Source: Luidia sarsii (taxonomy: Eukaryota > Echinodermata > Asteroidea > Paxillosida > Luidiidae). From it: a stretch of 64,000 nucleotides of DNA. Under the pieces are notes generated by a model, which saw only the letters and a list, made by a program, of their open reading frames with translations, searched no databases and had not been told where the DNA came from. Below, in pieces: positions 39,482-53,909 of this stretch. Within the stretch, counting starts at the first letter, position 1, and every line of letters starts with the position of its first letter. Location: contig OX465110.1 of assembly GCA_949987565.1 (NCBI GenBank), positions 8,114,018 through 8,178,017 on the forward strand, read 5' to 3'. A program made the translations under genes and the position numbers.

Positions 39482-41266
39482 TTACAGTCGGCGGAGAGAA
39501 TCTGGAAAGAAAAACAGACTTGGCAAGTTAATATCTCCTTCAAAATTGTTATGATGGAGCTTAAACTTGGCCTCCAGTGAGGCCTTGGAAAAGGCAATCG
39601 ACCAGGATCAAGAAATCTCAAATCGGACATTTGATGATGAAATTATAGTCATGCAAAGAGAACTTACTTCCATCAGCGAGGCAACTTGTGTTGTATGGGC
39701 AGTAGCACATTACAGTCGGCGGAGAGAATCTGGAAAGAAAAACAGACTTTGCGAGTTAATATCTCCATCAATATCACTATGATGAATCTAAAACTTGGCA
39801 AGTTGAAAGGCATTGGAAAAGGCAATCGACCAGTATCAAGAAATCTCAAATCGGACATTTGATGATGAAATTATAGTCATGCAAAGAGAACGTACTTCCA
39901 TCAGCGAGGCAACTTGTGTTGTATGGGCAGTAGCACATTACAGTCGGCGGAGAAAATCTGGAAAGAAAAACAGACTTTGCAAGTTAATAACTCCTTTAAT
40001 ATTGTTATGATGGAGCTAAAACTTGGCCTCCAGTGAGGCCTTTAAAAAGGCAATCGACCAGGATCAAGAAATCTCAAATCGGACATTTGATGATGAAATT
40101 ATAATCATGCAAAGAGAACTTACTTCCATCAGCGAAGAAACTTGTGTTGTATGGGCAGTAGCACATTACAGTCGGAGTAGAGAATCTGGAAAGAAAAACA
40201 GACTTTGCAAGTTAATATCTCCTTCAAAATTGTTATGATGGAGCTTAAACTTGGCCTCCAGTGAGGCCTTGGAAAAGGCAATCGACCAGGATCAAGAAAT
40301 CTCAAATCGGACATTTGATGATGAAATTATAGTCATGCAAAGAGAACTTACTTCCATCAGCGAGGCAACTTGTGTTGTATGGGCAGTAGCACATTACAGT
40401 CGGCGGAGAGAATCTGGAAAGAAAAACAGACTTTGCGAGTTAATATCTCCATCAATATCACTATGATGAATCTAAAACTTGGCAAGTTGAAAGGCCTTGG
40501 AAAAGGCAATCGACCAGGATCAAGAAATCTCAAATCGGACATTTGATGATAAAATTATAGTCATGCAAAGAGAACTTACTTCCATCAGCGAGGCAACTTG
40601 TGTTGTATGGGCAGTAGCACATTACAGTCGGCGGAGAGAATCTGGAAAGAAAAACAGCCTTTGCGAGTTAATATCTCCTTAAATATTGTTATGATGGAGC
40701 TAAAACTTGGCCTCCCGTGAGGCCTTGGAAAAGGCAATCGACCAGTATCAAGAAATCTCAAATCGGACATTTGATGATGAAATTATAGTCATGCAAAGAG
40801 AACCTACTTCCATCAGCGAGGAAACTTGTGTTGTATGGGTAGTAGCACATTACAGTCGGAGGAGAGAATCTGGAAAAAAACCAGACTTTGCAAGTTAATA
40901 TCTCCTTCAATATCACTATGATGAAGCTGAAACTTGGCATGTAAAAAGGCCTTGGAAAGGGCAATCGACCAGTATCAAGAAATCTCAAATCGGACATTTG
41001 ATGATAAAATCATAGTCATGCAAAGAGAACTTAATTCCACCAGCGAGGCAACTTGTGTTGTATGGGCAGTAGCACATTAAAGTCGGCGGCGAGAATCTGG
41101 AAAGAAAAACAGACTTTGCGAGTTAATATCTCCTTCAATATTGTTATGATGAAGCTAAAACTAGGCCTCCAGTGAGGCCTTGGAAAAGGCAATCGACCAG
41201 GATCAAGAAATCTCAAATCGGACATTTGATGATGAATTATAATCATGCAAAGAGAACTTACTTCCA

Positions 41267-42591
41267 TCAGCGAGGAAACTTATGTTGTATGGGCAGTAGC
41301 ACATTACAGTCGGAGAAGGGAATCTGGAAAGAAAAACAGACTTTGCAAGTTAATATCTCCTTCAATATTGTTATGATGGAGCTAAAACTTGGCCTCCAGT
41401 GAGGCCTTGGAAAAGGCAATCGACCAGGATCAAGAAATCTCAAATCGGACATTTGATGATGAAATTATAATCATGCAAAGAGAACTTACTTCCATCAGCG
41501 AGGCAACTTGTGTTGTATGGGCAGTAGCACATTACAGTCGGCGGAGAGAATCTGGAAAGAAAAACAGACTTTGCAAGTTAATATCTCCTTTAATATTGTT
41601 ATGATGGAGCTAAAACTTGGCCTCCAGTGAGGCCTTGGAAAAGGCAATCGACTAGGATAAAGAAATCTCAAATCGGACATTTGATGATGAAATTATAGTC
41701 ATGCAAAGAGAACTTACTTCCATCAGCGAGGCAACTTGTGTTGTATGGGCAGTAGCACATTACAGTCGGCGGAGAGAATCTGGAAAGAAAAACAGCCTTT
41801 GCGAGTTAATATCTCCTTAAATATTGTTATGATGGAGCTAAAACTTGGCCTCCCGTGAGGCCTTGGAAAAGGCAATCGACCAGTATCAAGAAATCTCAAA
41901 TCGGACATTTGATGATGAAATTATAGTCATGCAAAGAGAACCTACTTCCATCAGCGAGGAAACTTGTGTTGTATGGGTAGTAGCACATTACAGTCGGAGG
42001 AGAGAATCTGGAAAAAAACCAGACTTTGCAAGTTAATATCTCCTTCAATATCACTATGATGAAGCTGAAACTTGGCATGTAAAAAGGCCTTGGAAAGGGC
42101 AATCGACCAGTATCAAGAAATCTCAAATCGGACATTTGATGATAAAATCATAGTCATGCAAAGAGAACTTACTTCCATCAGCGAGGAAACTTATGTTGTA
42201 TGGGCAGTAGCACATTACAGTCGGAGAAGGGAATCTGGAAAGAAAAACAGACTTTGCAAGTTAATATCTCCTTCAATATTGTTATGATGGAGCTAAAACT
42301 TGGCCTCCAGTGAGGCCTTGGAAAAGGCAATCGACCAGGATCAAGAAATCTCAAATCGGACATTTGATGATGAAATTATAATCATGCAAAGAGAACTTAC
42401 TTCCATCAGCGAGGCAACTTGTGTTGTATGGGCAGTAGCACATTACAGTCGGCGGAGAGAATCTGGAAAGAAAAACAGACTTTGCAAGTTAATATCTCCT
42501 TTAATATTGTTATGATGGAGCTAAAACTTGGCCTCCAGTGAGGCCTTGGAAAAGGCAATCGACTAGGATAAAGAAATCTCAAATCGGACAT
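41267..42591 (+). repeat. Four-monomer partial duplication with CGACTAGGATAAAG
   Basis: About 410 bp at 41267-41680 recurs at 42178-42591 with a 911-bp offset. Both have AACTTATGTTG, GAGAAGGGAATC, CCTTTAATATTG and the rare CGACTAGGATAAAG. The same series also occurs near 49906-50319. The units between the two copies carry the CCGT hairpin loop and a beta junction. Confidence 0.8.
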
Positions 42592-42859
42592 TTGATGATG
42601 AAATTATAGTCATGCAAAGAGAACTTACTTCCATCAGCGAGGCAACTTGTGTTGTATGGGCAGTAGCACATTACAGTCGGCGGAGAGAATCTGGAAAGAA
42701 AAACAGACTTTGCGAGTTAATATCTCCATCAATATCACTATGATGAATCTAAAACTTGGCAAGTTGAAAGGCCTTGGAAAAGGCAATCGACCAGTATCAA
42801 GAAATCTCAAATCGGACATTTGATGATGAAAGTATAGTCATGCAAAGAGAACTTACTTC

Positions 42860-45616
42860 CATCAGCGAGGCAACTTGTGTTGTATGGGCAGTAGCACATC
42901 ACAGTCGGCGGAGAGAATCTGGAAAGAAAAACAGACTTTGCGAGTTAATATCTCCTTCAATATTGTTATGATGGAGCTAAAACTTGGCCTCCAGTGAGGC
43001 CTTGGAAAAGGCAATCGACCAGTATCAAGAAATCTCAAATCGGACATTTGATGATGAAATTATAGTCATGCAAAGAGAACCTACTTCCATCAGCGAGGAA
43101 ACTTGTGTTGTATGGGCAGTAGCACATCACAGTCGGAGGAGAGAATCTGGAAAAAAAACAGACTTTGCAAGTTAATATCTCCTTCAATATCACTATGATG
43201 AAGCTGAAACTTGGCATGTAAAAAGGCCTTGGAAAGGGCAATCGACCAGTATCAAGAAATCTCAAATCGGACATTTGATGATGAATTATAATTATGCAAA
43301 GAGAACTTACTTCCATCAGCGAGGAAACTTGTGTTGTATGGGCAGTAGCACATTACAGTCGGAGAAGAGAATCTGGAAAGAAAAACAGACTTTGCAAGTT
43401 AATATCTCCTTCAATATTGTTATGATGGAGCTTAAACTTGGCCTCCAGTGAGGCCTTGGAAAAGGCAATCGACCAGGATCAAGAAATCTCAAATCGGACA
43501 TTTGATGATGAAATTATAGTCATGCAAAGAGAACTTACTTCCATCAGCGAGGCAACTTGTGTTGTATGGGCAGTAGCACATTACAGTCGGCGGAGAGAAT
43601 CTGGAAAGAAAAACAGACTTTGCGAGTTAATATCTCCATCAATATCACTATGATGAATCTAAAACTTGGCAAGTTGAAAGGCCTTGGAAAAGGCAATCGA
43701 CCAGGATCAAGAAATCTCAAATCGGACATTTGATGATAAAATTATAGTCATGCAAAGAGAACTTACTTCCATCAGCGAGGCAACTTGTGTTGTATGGGCA
43801 GTAGCACATTACAGTCGGCGGAGAGAATCTGGAAAGAAAAACAGCCTTTGCGAGTTAATATCTCCTTAAATATTGTTATGATGGAGCTAAAACTTGGCCT
43901 CCCGTGAGGCCTTGGAAAAGGCAATCGACCAGTATCAAGAAATCTCAAATCGGACATTTGATGATGAAATTATAGTCATGCAAAGAGAACCTACTTCCAT
44001 CAGCGAGGAAACTTGTGTTGTATGGGTAGTAGCACATTACAGTCGGAGGAGAGAATCTGGAAAAAAACCAGACTTTGCAAGTTAATATCTCCTTCAATAT
44101 CACTATGATGAAGCTGAAACTTGGCATGTAAAAAGGCCTTGGAAAGGGCAATCGACCAGTATCAAGAAATCTCAAACCGGACATTTGATGATAAAATCAT
44201 AGTCATGCAAAGAGAACTTAATTCCACCAGCGAGGCAACTTGTGTTGTATGGGCAGTAGCACATTAAAGTCGGCGGCGAGAATCTGGAAAGAAAAACAGA
44301 CTTTGCGAGTTAATATCTCCTTCAATATTGTTATGATGAAGCTAAAACTAGGCCTCCAGTGAGGCCTTGGAAAAGGCAATCGACCAGGATCAAGAAATCT
44401 CAAATCGGACATTTGATGATGAATTATAATCATGCAAAGAGAACTTACTTCCATCAGCGAGGAAACTTATGTTGTATGGGCAGTAGCACATTACAGTCGG
44501 AGAAGGAAATCTGGAAAGAAAAACAGACTTTGCAAGTTAATATCTCCTTCAATATTGTTATGATGGAGCTAAAACTTGGCCTCCAGTGAGGCCTTGGAAA
44601 AGGCAATCGACCAGGATCAAGAAATCTCAAATCGGACATTTGATGATGAAATTATAATCATGCAAAGAGAACTTACTTCCATCAGCGAGGCAACTTGTGT
44701 TGTATGGGCAGTAGCACATTACAGTCGGCGGAGAGAATCTGGAAAGAAAAACAGACTTTGCAAGTTAATATCTCCTTTAATATTGTTATGATGGAGCTAA
44801 AAAGGCCTTGGAAAAGGCAATCGACCAGGATCAAGAAATCTCAAATCGGACATTTGATGATAAAATTATAGTCATGCAAAGAGAACTTACTTCCATCAGC
44901 GAGGAAACTTGTGTTGTATGGGCAGTAGCACATTACAGTCGGAGAAGAGAATCTGGAAAGAAAAACAGACTTTGCAAGTTAATATCTCCTTCAATATTGT
45001 TATGATGGAGCTTAAACTTGGCCTCTAGTGAGGCCTTGGAAAAGGCAATCGACCAGGATCAAGAAATCTCAAATCGGACATTTGATGATGAAATTATAAT
45101 CATGCAAAGAGAACTTACTTCCATCAGCGAAGAAACTTGTGTTGTATGGGCAGTAGCACATTACAGTCGGAGTAGAGAATCTGGAAAGAAAAACAGAATT
45201 TGCAAGTTAATATCTCCTTCAATATTGTTATGATGGAGCTTAAACTTGGCCTCCAGTGAGGCCTTCGAAAAGGCAATCGACCAGGATCAAGAAATCTCAA
45301 ATCGGACATTTGATGATGAAATTATAGTCATGCAAAGAGAACTTACTTCCATCAGCGAGGCAACTTGTGTTGTATGGGCAGTAGCACATTACAGTCGGCG
45401 GAGAGAATCTGGAAAGAAAAACAGACTTTGCGAGTTAATATCTCCATCAATATCACTATGTTGAATCTAAAACTTGGCAAGTTGAAAGGCATTGGAAAAG
45501 GCAATCGACCAGTATCAAGAAATCTCAAATCGGACATTTGATGATGAAAGTATAGTCATGCAAAGAGAACTTACTTCCATCAGCGAGGCAACTTGTGTTG
45601 TATGGGCAGTAGCACA
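42860..45616 (+). repeat. Deletion-marked block, copy 2
   Basis: Same order and markers as copy 1. Private changes include GAGAAGGAAATC near 44513 (other copies GAGAAGGGAATC) and CACTATGTTGAATC near 45460. Confidence 0.87.
44796..44809 (+). repeat. 14-bp deletion at hairpin, copy 2
   Basis: Identical breakpoints to the deletion near 38661, so it was copied with its block and is not an independent event. Confidence 0.9.
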
Positions 45617-48600
45617 TCACAGTCGGCGGAGAGAATCTGGAAAGAAAAACAGACTTTGCGAGTTAATATCTCCTTCAATATTGTTATGATGGAGCTAAAA
45701 CTTGGCCTCCAGTGAGGCCTTGGAAAAGGCAATCGACCAGTATCAAGAAATCTCAAATGGGACATTTGATGATGAAATTATAGTCATGCAAAGAGAACTT
45801 ACTTCCATCAGCGAGGAAACTTGTGTTGTATGGGCAGTAGCACATTACAGTCGGAGGAGAGAATCTGGAAAAAAAACAGACTTTGCAAGTTAATATCTCC
45901 TTCAATATCACTATGATGAAGCTGAAACTTGGCATGTAAAAAGGCCTTGGAAAGGGCAATCGACCAGTATCAAGAAATCTCAAATCGGACATTTGATGAT
46001 AAAATCATAGTCATGCAAAGAGAACTTAATTCCACCAGCGAGGCAACTTGTGTTGTATGGGCAGTAGCACATTAAAGTCGGCGGAGAGAATCTGGAAAGA
46101 AAAACAGACTTTGCAAGTTAATATCTCCTTCAATATTGTTATGATGGAGCTAAAACTTGGCCTCCAGTGAGGCCTTGGAAAAGGCAATCGACCAGGATCA
46201 AGAAATCTCAAATGGGACATTTGATGATGAATTATAATTATGCAAAGAGAACTTACTTCCATCAGCGAGGAAACTTGTGTTGTATGGGCAGTAGCACATT
46301 ACAGTCGGAGAAGAGAATCTGGAAAGAAAAACAGACTTTGCAAGTTAATATCTCCTTCAATATTGTTATGATGGAGCTTAAACTTGGCCTCTAGTGAGGC
46401 CTTGGAAAAGGCAATCGACCAGGATCAAGAAATCTCAAATCGGACATTTGATGATGAAATTATAATCATGCAAAGAGAACTTACTTCCATCAGCGAAGAA
46501 ACTTGTGTTGTATGGGCAGTAGCACATTACAGTCGGAGTAGAGAATCTGGAAAGAAAAACAGAATTTGCAAGTTAATATCTCCTTCAATATTGTTATGAT
46601 GGAGCTTAAACTTGGCCTCCAGTGAGGCCTTCGAAAAGGCAATCGACCAGGATCAAGAAATCTCAAATCGGACATTTGATGATGAAATTATAGTCATGCA
46701 AAGAGAACTTACTTCCATCAGCGAGGCAACTTGTGTTGTATGGGCAGTAGCACATTACAGTCGGCGGAGAGAATCTGGAAAGAAAAACAGACTTTGCGAG
46801 TTAATATCTCCATCAATATCACTATGATGAATCTAAAACTTGGCAAGTTGAAAGGCATTGGAAAAGGCAATCGACCAGTATCAAGAAATCTCAAATCGGA
46901 CATTTGATGATGAAAGTATAGTCATGCAAAGAGAACTTACTTCCATCAGCGAGGCAACTTGTGTTGTATGGGCAGTAGCACATCACAGTCGGCGGAGAGA
47001 ATCTGGAAAGAAAAACAGACTTTGCGAGTTAATATCTCCTTCAATATTGTTATGATGGAGCTAAAACTTGGCCTCCAGTGAGGCCTTGGAAAAGGCAATC
47101 GACCAGTATCAAGAAATCTCAAATGGGACATTTGATGATGAAATTATAGTCATGCAAAGAGAACTTACTTCCATCAGCGAGGAAACTTGTGTTGTATGGG
47201 CAGTAGCACATTACAGTCGGAGGAGAGAATCTGGAAAAAAAACAGACTTTGCAAGTTAATATCTCCTTCAATATCACTATGATGAAGCTGAAACTTGGCA
47301 TGTAAAAAGGCCTTGGAAAGGGCAATCGACCAGTATCAAGAAATCTCAAATCGGACATTTGATGATAAAATCATAGTCATGCAAAGAGAACTTAATTCCA
47401 CCAGCGAGGCAACTTGTGTTGTATGGGCAGTAGCACATTAAAGTCGGCGGAGAGAATCTGGAAAGAAAAACAGACTTTGCAAGTTAATATCTCCTTCAAT
47501 ATTGTTATGATGGAGCTAAAACTTGGCCTCCAGTGAGGCCTTGGAAAAGGCAATCGACCAGGATCAAGAAATCTCAAATGGGACATTTGATGATGAATTA
47601 TAATTATGCAAAGAGAACTTACTTCCATCAGCGAGGAAACTTGTGTTGTATGGGCAGTAGCACATTACAGTCGGAGAAGAGAATCTGGAAAGAAAAACAG
47701 ACTTTGCAAGTTAATATCTCCTTCAATATTGTTATGATGGAGCTTAAACTTGGCCTCCAGTGAGGCCTTGGAAAAGGCAATCGACCAGGATAAAGAAATC
47801 TCAAATCGGACATTTGATGATGAAATTATAATCATGCAAAGAGAACTTACTTCCATCAGCGAGGCAACTTGTGTTGTATGGGCAGCAGCACATTACAGTC
47901 GGAGAAGAGAATCTGAAAAGAAAAACAGACTTTGCAAGTTAATATCTCCTTCAATATTGTTATGATGGAGCTTAAACTTGGCCTCCAGTGAGGCCTTGGA
48001 AAAGGCAATCGACCAGGATCAAGAAATCTCAAATCGGACATTTGATGATGAAATTATAATCATGGAAAGAGAACTTACTTCCATCAGTGAAGAAACTTGT
48101 GTTGTATGGGCAGTAGCACATTACAGTCGGAGTAGAGAATCTGGAAAGAAAAACAGACTTTGCAAGTTAATATCTCCTTCAATATTGTTATGATGGAGCT
48201 TAAACTTGGCCTCCAGTGAGGCCTTCGAAAAGGCAATCGACCAGGATCAAGAAATCTCAAATCGGACATTTGATGATGAAATTATAGTCATGCAAAGAGA
48301 ACGTACTTCCATCAGCGAGGCAACTTGTGTTGTATGGGCAGTAGCACATTACAGTCGGCGGAGAAAATCTGGAAAGAAAAACAGACTTTGCAAGTTAATA
48401 ACTCCTTTAATATTGTTATGATGGAGCTAAAACTTGGCCTCCAGTGAGGCCTTTAAAAAGGCAATCGACGAGGATCAAGAAATCTCAAATCGGACATTTG
48501 ATGATGAAATTATAATCATGCAAAGAGAACTTACTTCCATCAGCGAAGAAACTTGTGTTGTATGGGCAGTAGCACATTACAGTCGGAGTAGAGAATCTGG

Positions 48601-48902
48601 AAAGAAAAACAGACTTTGCAAGTTAATATCTCCTTCAAAATTGTTATGATGGAGCTTAAACTTGGCCTCCAGTGAGGCCTTGGAAAAGGCAATCGACCAG
48701 GATCAAGAAATCTCAAATCGGACATTTGATGATGAAATTATAGTCATGCAAAGAGAACTTACTTCCATCAGCGAGGCAACTTGTGTTGTATGGGCAGTAG
48801 CACATTACAGTCGGCGGAGAGAATCTGGAAAGAAAAACAGACTTTGCGAGTTAATATCTCCATCAATATCACTATGATGAATCTAAAACTTGGCAAGTTG
48901 AA
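44956..48902 (+). repeat. Long-range block, copy 2
   Basis: Has the same monomer order as 26310-30255, including the tandem six-monomer pair (45018 and 46384, offset 1366). Private changes include AAATGGGACA in the epsilon units near 46212 and 47578, GGATAAAGAAATC near 47788, GGCAGCAGC near 47885 and CATCAGTGAAG near 48088. It ends where GGCCTTGG faces GGCATTGG. Confidence 0.85.
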
Positions 48903-51900
48903 AGGCCTTGGAAAAGGCAATCGACCAGTATCAAGAAATCTCAAATCGGACATTTGATGATGAAAGTATAGTCATGCAAAGAGAACTTACTTCCATCAGC
49001 GAGGCAACTTGTGTTGTATGGGCAGTAGCACATTACAGTCGGCGGAGAGAATCTGGAAAGAAAAACAGACTTTGCGAGTTAATATCTCCTTCAATATTGT
49101 TATGATGGAGCTAAAACTTGGCCTCCAGTTAGGCCTTGGAAAAGGCAATCGACCAGGATCAAGAAATCTCAAATCGGACATTTGATGATAAAATTATAGT
49201 CATGCAAAGAGAACTTACTTCCATCAGCGAGGCAACTTGTGTTGTATGGGCAGTAGCACATTACAGTCGGCGGAGAGAATCTGGAAAGAAAAACAGCCTT
49301 TGCGAGTTAATATCTCCTTAAATATTGTTATGATGGAGCTAAAACTTGGCCTCCCGTGAGGCCTTGGAAAAGGCAATCGACCAGTATCAAGAAATCTCAA
49401 ATCGGACATTTGATGATGAAATTATATTCATGCAAAGAGAACCTACTTCCATCAGCGAGGAAACTTGTGTTGTATGGGTAGTAGCACATTACAGTCGGAG
49501 GAGAGAATCTGGAAAAAAACCAGACTTTGCAAGTTAATATCTCCTTCAATATCACTATGATGAAGCTGAAACTTGGCATGTAAAAAGGCCTTGGAAAGGG
49601 CAATCGACCAGTATCAAGAAATCTCAAATCGGACATTTGATGATAAAATCATAGTCATGCAAAGAGAACTTAATTCCACCAGCGAGGCAACTTGTGTTGT
49701 ATGGGCAGTAGCACATTAAAGTCGGCGGCGAGAATCTGGAAAGAAAAACAGACTTTGCGAGTTAATATCTCCTTCAATATTGTTATGATGAAGCTAAAAC
49801 TAGGCCTCCAGTGAGGCCTTGGAAAAGGCAATCGACCAGGATCAAGAAATCTCAAATCGGACATTTGATGATGAATTATAATCATGCAAAGAGAACTTAC
49901 TTCCATCAGCGAGGAAACTTATGTTGTATGGGCAGTAGCACATTACAGTCGGAGAAGGGAATCTGGAAAGAAAAACAGACTTTGCAAGTTAATATCTCCT
50001 TCAATATTGTTATGATGGAGCTAAAACTTGGCCTCCAGTGAGGCCTTGGAAAAGGCAATCGACCAGGATCAAGAAATCTCAAATCGGACATTTGATGATG
50101 AAATTATAATCATGCAAAGAGAACTTACTTCCATCAGCGAGGCAACTTGTGTTGTATGGGCAGTAGCACATTACAGTCGGCGGAGAGAATCTGGAAAGAA
50201 AAACAGACTTTGCAAGTTAATATCTCCTTTAATATTGTTATGATGGAGCTAAAACTTGGCCTCCAGTGAGGCCTTGGAAAAGGCAATCGACTAGGATAAA
50301 GAAATCTCAAATCGGACATTTGATGATGAAATTATAGTCATGCAAAGAGAACTTACTTCCATCAGCGAGGCAACTTGTGTTGTATGGGCAGTAGCACATT
50401 ACAGTCGGCGGAGAGAATCTGGAAAGAAAAACAGACTTTGCGAGTTAATATCTCCATCAATATCACTATGATGAATCTAAAACTTGGCAAGTTGAAAGGC
50501 CTTGGAAAAGGCAATCGACCAGTATCAAGAAATCTCAAATCGGACATTTGATGATGAAAGTATAGTCATGCAAAGAGAACTTACTTCCATCAGCGAGGCA
50601 ACTTGTGTTGTATGGGCAGTAGCACATCACAGTCGGCGGAGAGAATCTGGAACGAAAAACAGACTTTGCGAGTTAATATCTCCTTCAATATTGTTATGAT
50701 GGAGCTAAAACTTGGCCTCCAGTGAGGCCTTGGAAAAGGCAATCGACCAGTATCAAGAAATCTCAAATCGGACATTTGATGATGAAATTATAGTCATGCA
50801 AAGAGAACCTACTTCCATCAGCGAGGAAACTTGTGTTGTATGGGCAGTAGCACATCACAGTCGGAGGAGAGAATCTGGAAAAAAAACAGACTTTGCAAGT
50901 TAATATCTCCTTCAATATCACTATGATGAAGCTGAAACTTGGCATGTAAAAAGGCCTTGGAAAGGGCAATCGACCAGTATCAAGAAATCTCAAATCGGAC
51001 ATTTGATGATGAATTATAATTATGCAAAGAGAACTTACTTCCATCAGCGAGGAAACTTGTGTTGTATGGGCAGTAGCACATTACAGTCGGAGAAGAGAAT
51101 CTGGAAAGAAAAACAGACTTTGCAAGTTAATATCTCCTTCAATATTGTTATGATGGAGCTTAAACTTGGCCTCCAGTGAGGCCTTGGAAAAGGCAATCGA
51201 CCAGGATCAAGAAATCTCAAATCGGACATTTGATGATGAAATTATAATCATGCAAAGAGAACTTACTTCCATCAGCGAGGCAACTTGTGTTGTATGGGCA
51301 GTAGCACATTACAGTCGGAGGAGAGAATCTGAAAAGAAAAACAGACTTTGCAAGTTAATTTCTCCTTCAATATTGTTATGATGGAGCTTAAACTTGGCCT
51401 CCAGTGAGGCCTTCGAAAAGGCAATCGACCAGGATCAAGAAATCTCAAATCGGACATTTGATGATGAAATTATAGTCATGCAAAGAGAACTTACTTCCAT
51501 CAGCGAGGCAACTTGTGTTGTATGGGCAGTAGCACATTACAGTCGGCGGAGAGAATCTGGAAAGAAAAACAGACTTTGCGAGTTAATATCTCCATCAATA
51601 TCACTATGATGAATCTAAAACTTGGCAAGTTGAAAGGCATTGGAAAAGGCAATCGACCAGTATCAAGAAATCTCAAATCGGACATTTGATGATGAAAGTA
51701 TAGTCATGCAAACAGAACTTACTTCCATCAGCGAGGCAACTTGTGTTGTATGGGCAGTAGCACATCACAGTCGGCGGAGAGAATCTGGAAAGAAAAACAG
51801 ACTTTGCGAGTTAATATCTCCTTCAATATTGTTATGATGGAGCTAAAACTTGGCCTCCAGTGAGGCCTTGGAAAAGGCAATCGACCAGTATCAAGAAATC

Positions 51901-51963
51901 TCAAATGGGACATTTGATGATGAAATTATAGTCATGCAAAGAGAACTTACTTCCATCAGCGAG

Positions 51964-52200
51964 GCAACTGGTGTTGTATGGGCAGTAGCACATTACAGTT
52001 GGAGGAGAGAATCTGAAAAGAAAAACAGACTTTGCAAGTTAATAACTCCCTCAATATTGTTATGATGAAGCTAAAACTTGGCCTCCAGTGAGGCCTTGGA
52101 ATCGGCAATCGAACAGTATCAAGAAATCTGAAATCAGACATTTGATGATGAAATTATAGTCATGCAAAGAAAACTTACTTCCATCAGCGCAGCAGCTTGT
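51964..52200 (+). repeat. Divergent segment, copy 2
   Basis: Carries the same linked changes as copy 1, including CAGCGCAGCAGC and GGAATCGGC, plus GAATCTGAAAAG. Just downstream, near 52271, is the only net one-base gain I noticed (TTAATTATCTTC in place of TTAATAACTCC). Confidence 0.85.
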
Positions 52201-52811
52201 GTTGTATGGGCAGTAGCACATTACAGTCGGAGGAGAAAATCTGGAAAGAAAAACAGACTTTGCAAGTTAATTATCTTCTTTAATATTGTTATGATGGAGC
52301 TAAAACTTGGCCTCCAGTGAGGCCTTGAAAAAGGCAATCGACCAGGATCAAGAAATCTCAAATCGGACATTTGATGATGAAATTATAATCATGCAAAGAG
52401 AACTTACTTCCATCAGCGAAGAAACTTGTGTTGTATGGGCAGTAGCACATTACAGTCGGAGTAGAGAATCTGGAAAGAAAAACAGACTTTGCAAGTTAAT
52501 ATCTCCTTCAATATTGTTATGATGGAGCTTAAACTTGGCCTCCAGTGAGGCCTTGGAAAAGGCAATCGACCAGGATCAAGAAATCTCAAATCGGACATTT
52601 GATGATGAAATTATAGTCATGCAAAGAGAACTTACTTCCATCAGCGAGGCAACTTTTGTTGTATGGGCAGTAGCACATTACAGTCGGAGAAGAGAATCTG
52701 GAAAGAAAAACAGACTTTGCAAGTTAATATCTCCTTCAATATTGTTATGATGGAGCTTAAACTTGGCCTCCAGTGAGGCCTTGGAAAAGGCAATCGACCA
52801 GGATCAAGAAA

Positions 52812-53039
52812 TCTCAAATCGGACATTTGATGATGAAATTATAATCATGCAAAGAGAACTTACTTCCATCAGCGAGGCAACTTGTGTTGTATGGGCAGTA
52901 GCACATTACAGTCGGAGGAGAGAATCTGGAAAGAAAAACAGACTTTGCAAGTTAATATCTCCTTCAATATTGTTATGATGGAGCTTAAACTTGGCCTCCA
53001 GTGAGGCCTTGGAAAAGGCAATCGACCAGGATCAAGAAA
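52812..53039 (+). repeat. Reference monomer, alpha type (228 bp)
   Basis: This is a typical alpha unit, used here as a yardstick. Counting from its first base: the TCTCAAATCGG anchor is at 1-11; a TGATGATGAAATTATA stretch lies near 18-32; the AT-rich CAATATTG palindrome is near 154-161; the A-rich tract GAAAGAAAAACAG is near 118-130; the GGCCTC-CAGT-GAGGCC hairpin is at 182-197; and one AGGCCT (StuI) site is at 193-198. Composition of the general consensus is about 77 A, 41 C, 53 G and 57 T. Recurrent variable sites include CAG(G/T/A)AT, ATA(G/A)TC, GAAC(T/C/G)T, GAGG(C/A)A, the base after CGG, and TTTGC(G/A)AG. Confidence 0.95.
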
Positions 53040-53909
53040 TCTTAAATCGGACATTTGATGATGAAATTATAATCATGCAAAGAGAACTTACTTCCATCAG
53101 CGAAGAAACTTGTGTTGTATGGGCAGTAGCACATTACAGTCGGAGTAGAGAATCTGGAAAGAAAAACAGATTTTGCAAGTTAATATCTCCTTCAATATTG
53201 TTATGATGGAGCTTAAACTTGGCCTCCAGTGAGGACTTGGAAAAGGCAATCGACTAGGATCAAGAAATCTCAAATCGGACATTTGATGATGAAATTATAG
53301 TCATGCAAAGAGAACTTACTTCCATCAGCGAGGCAACTTGTGTTGTATGGGCAGTAGCACATTACAGTCGGCGGAGAGAATCTGGAAAGAAAAACAGACT
53401 TTGCGAGTTAATATCTCCTTCAATATCACTATGATGAAGCTGAAACTTGGCATGTAAAAAGGCCTTGGAAAGGGCAATCGACCAGTATCAAGAAATCTCA
53501 AATCGGACAATTGATGATAAAATCATAGTCATGCAAAGAGAACTTAATTCCACCAGCGAGGCAACTTGTGTTGTATGGGCAGTAGCACATTAAAGTCGGC
53601 GGAGAGAATCTGGAAAGAAAAACAGACTTTGCAAGTTAATATCTCCTTCAATATTGTTATGATGGAGCTAAAACTTGGCCTCCAGTGAGGCCTTGGAAAA
53701 GGCAATCGACCAGGATCAAGAAATCTCAAATCGGACATTTGATGATGAATTATAATCATGCAAAGAGAACTTACTTCCATCAGCGAGGAAACTTGTGTTG
53801 TATGGGCAGTAGCACATTACAGTCGGAGAAGAGAATCTGGAAAGAAAAACAGACTTTGCAAGTTAATATCTCCTTCAATATTGTTATGATGGAGCTTAAA
53901 CTTGGCCTT

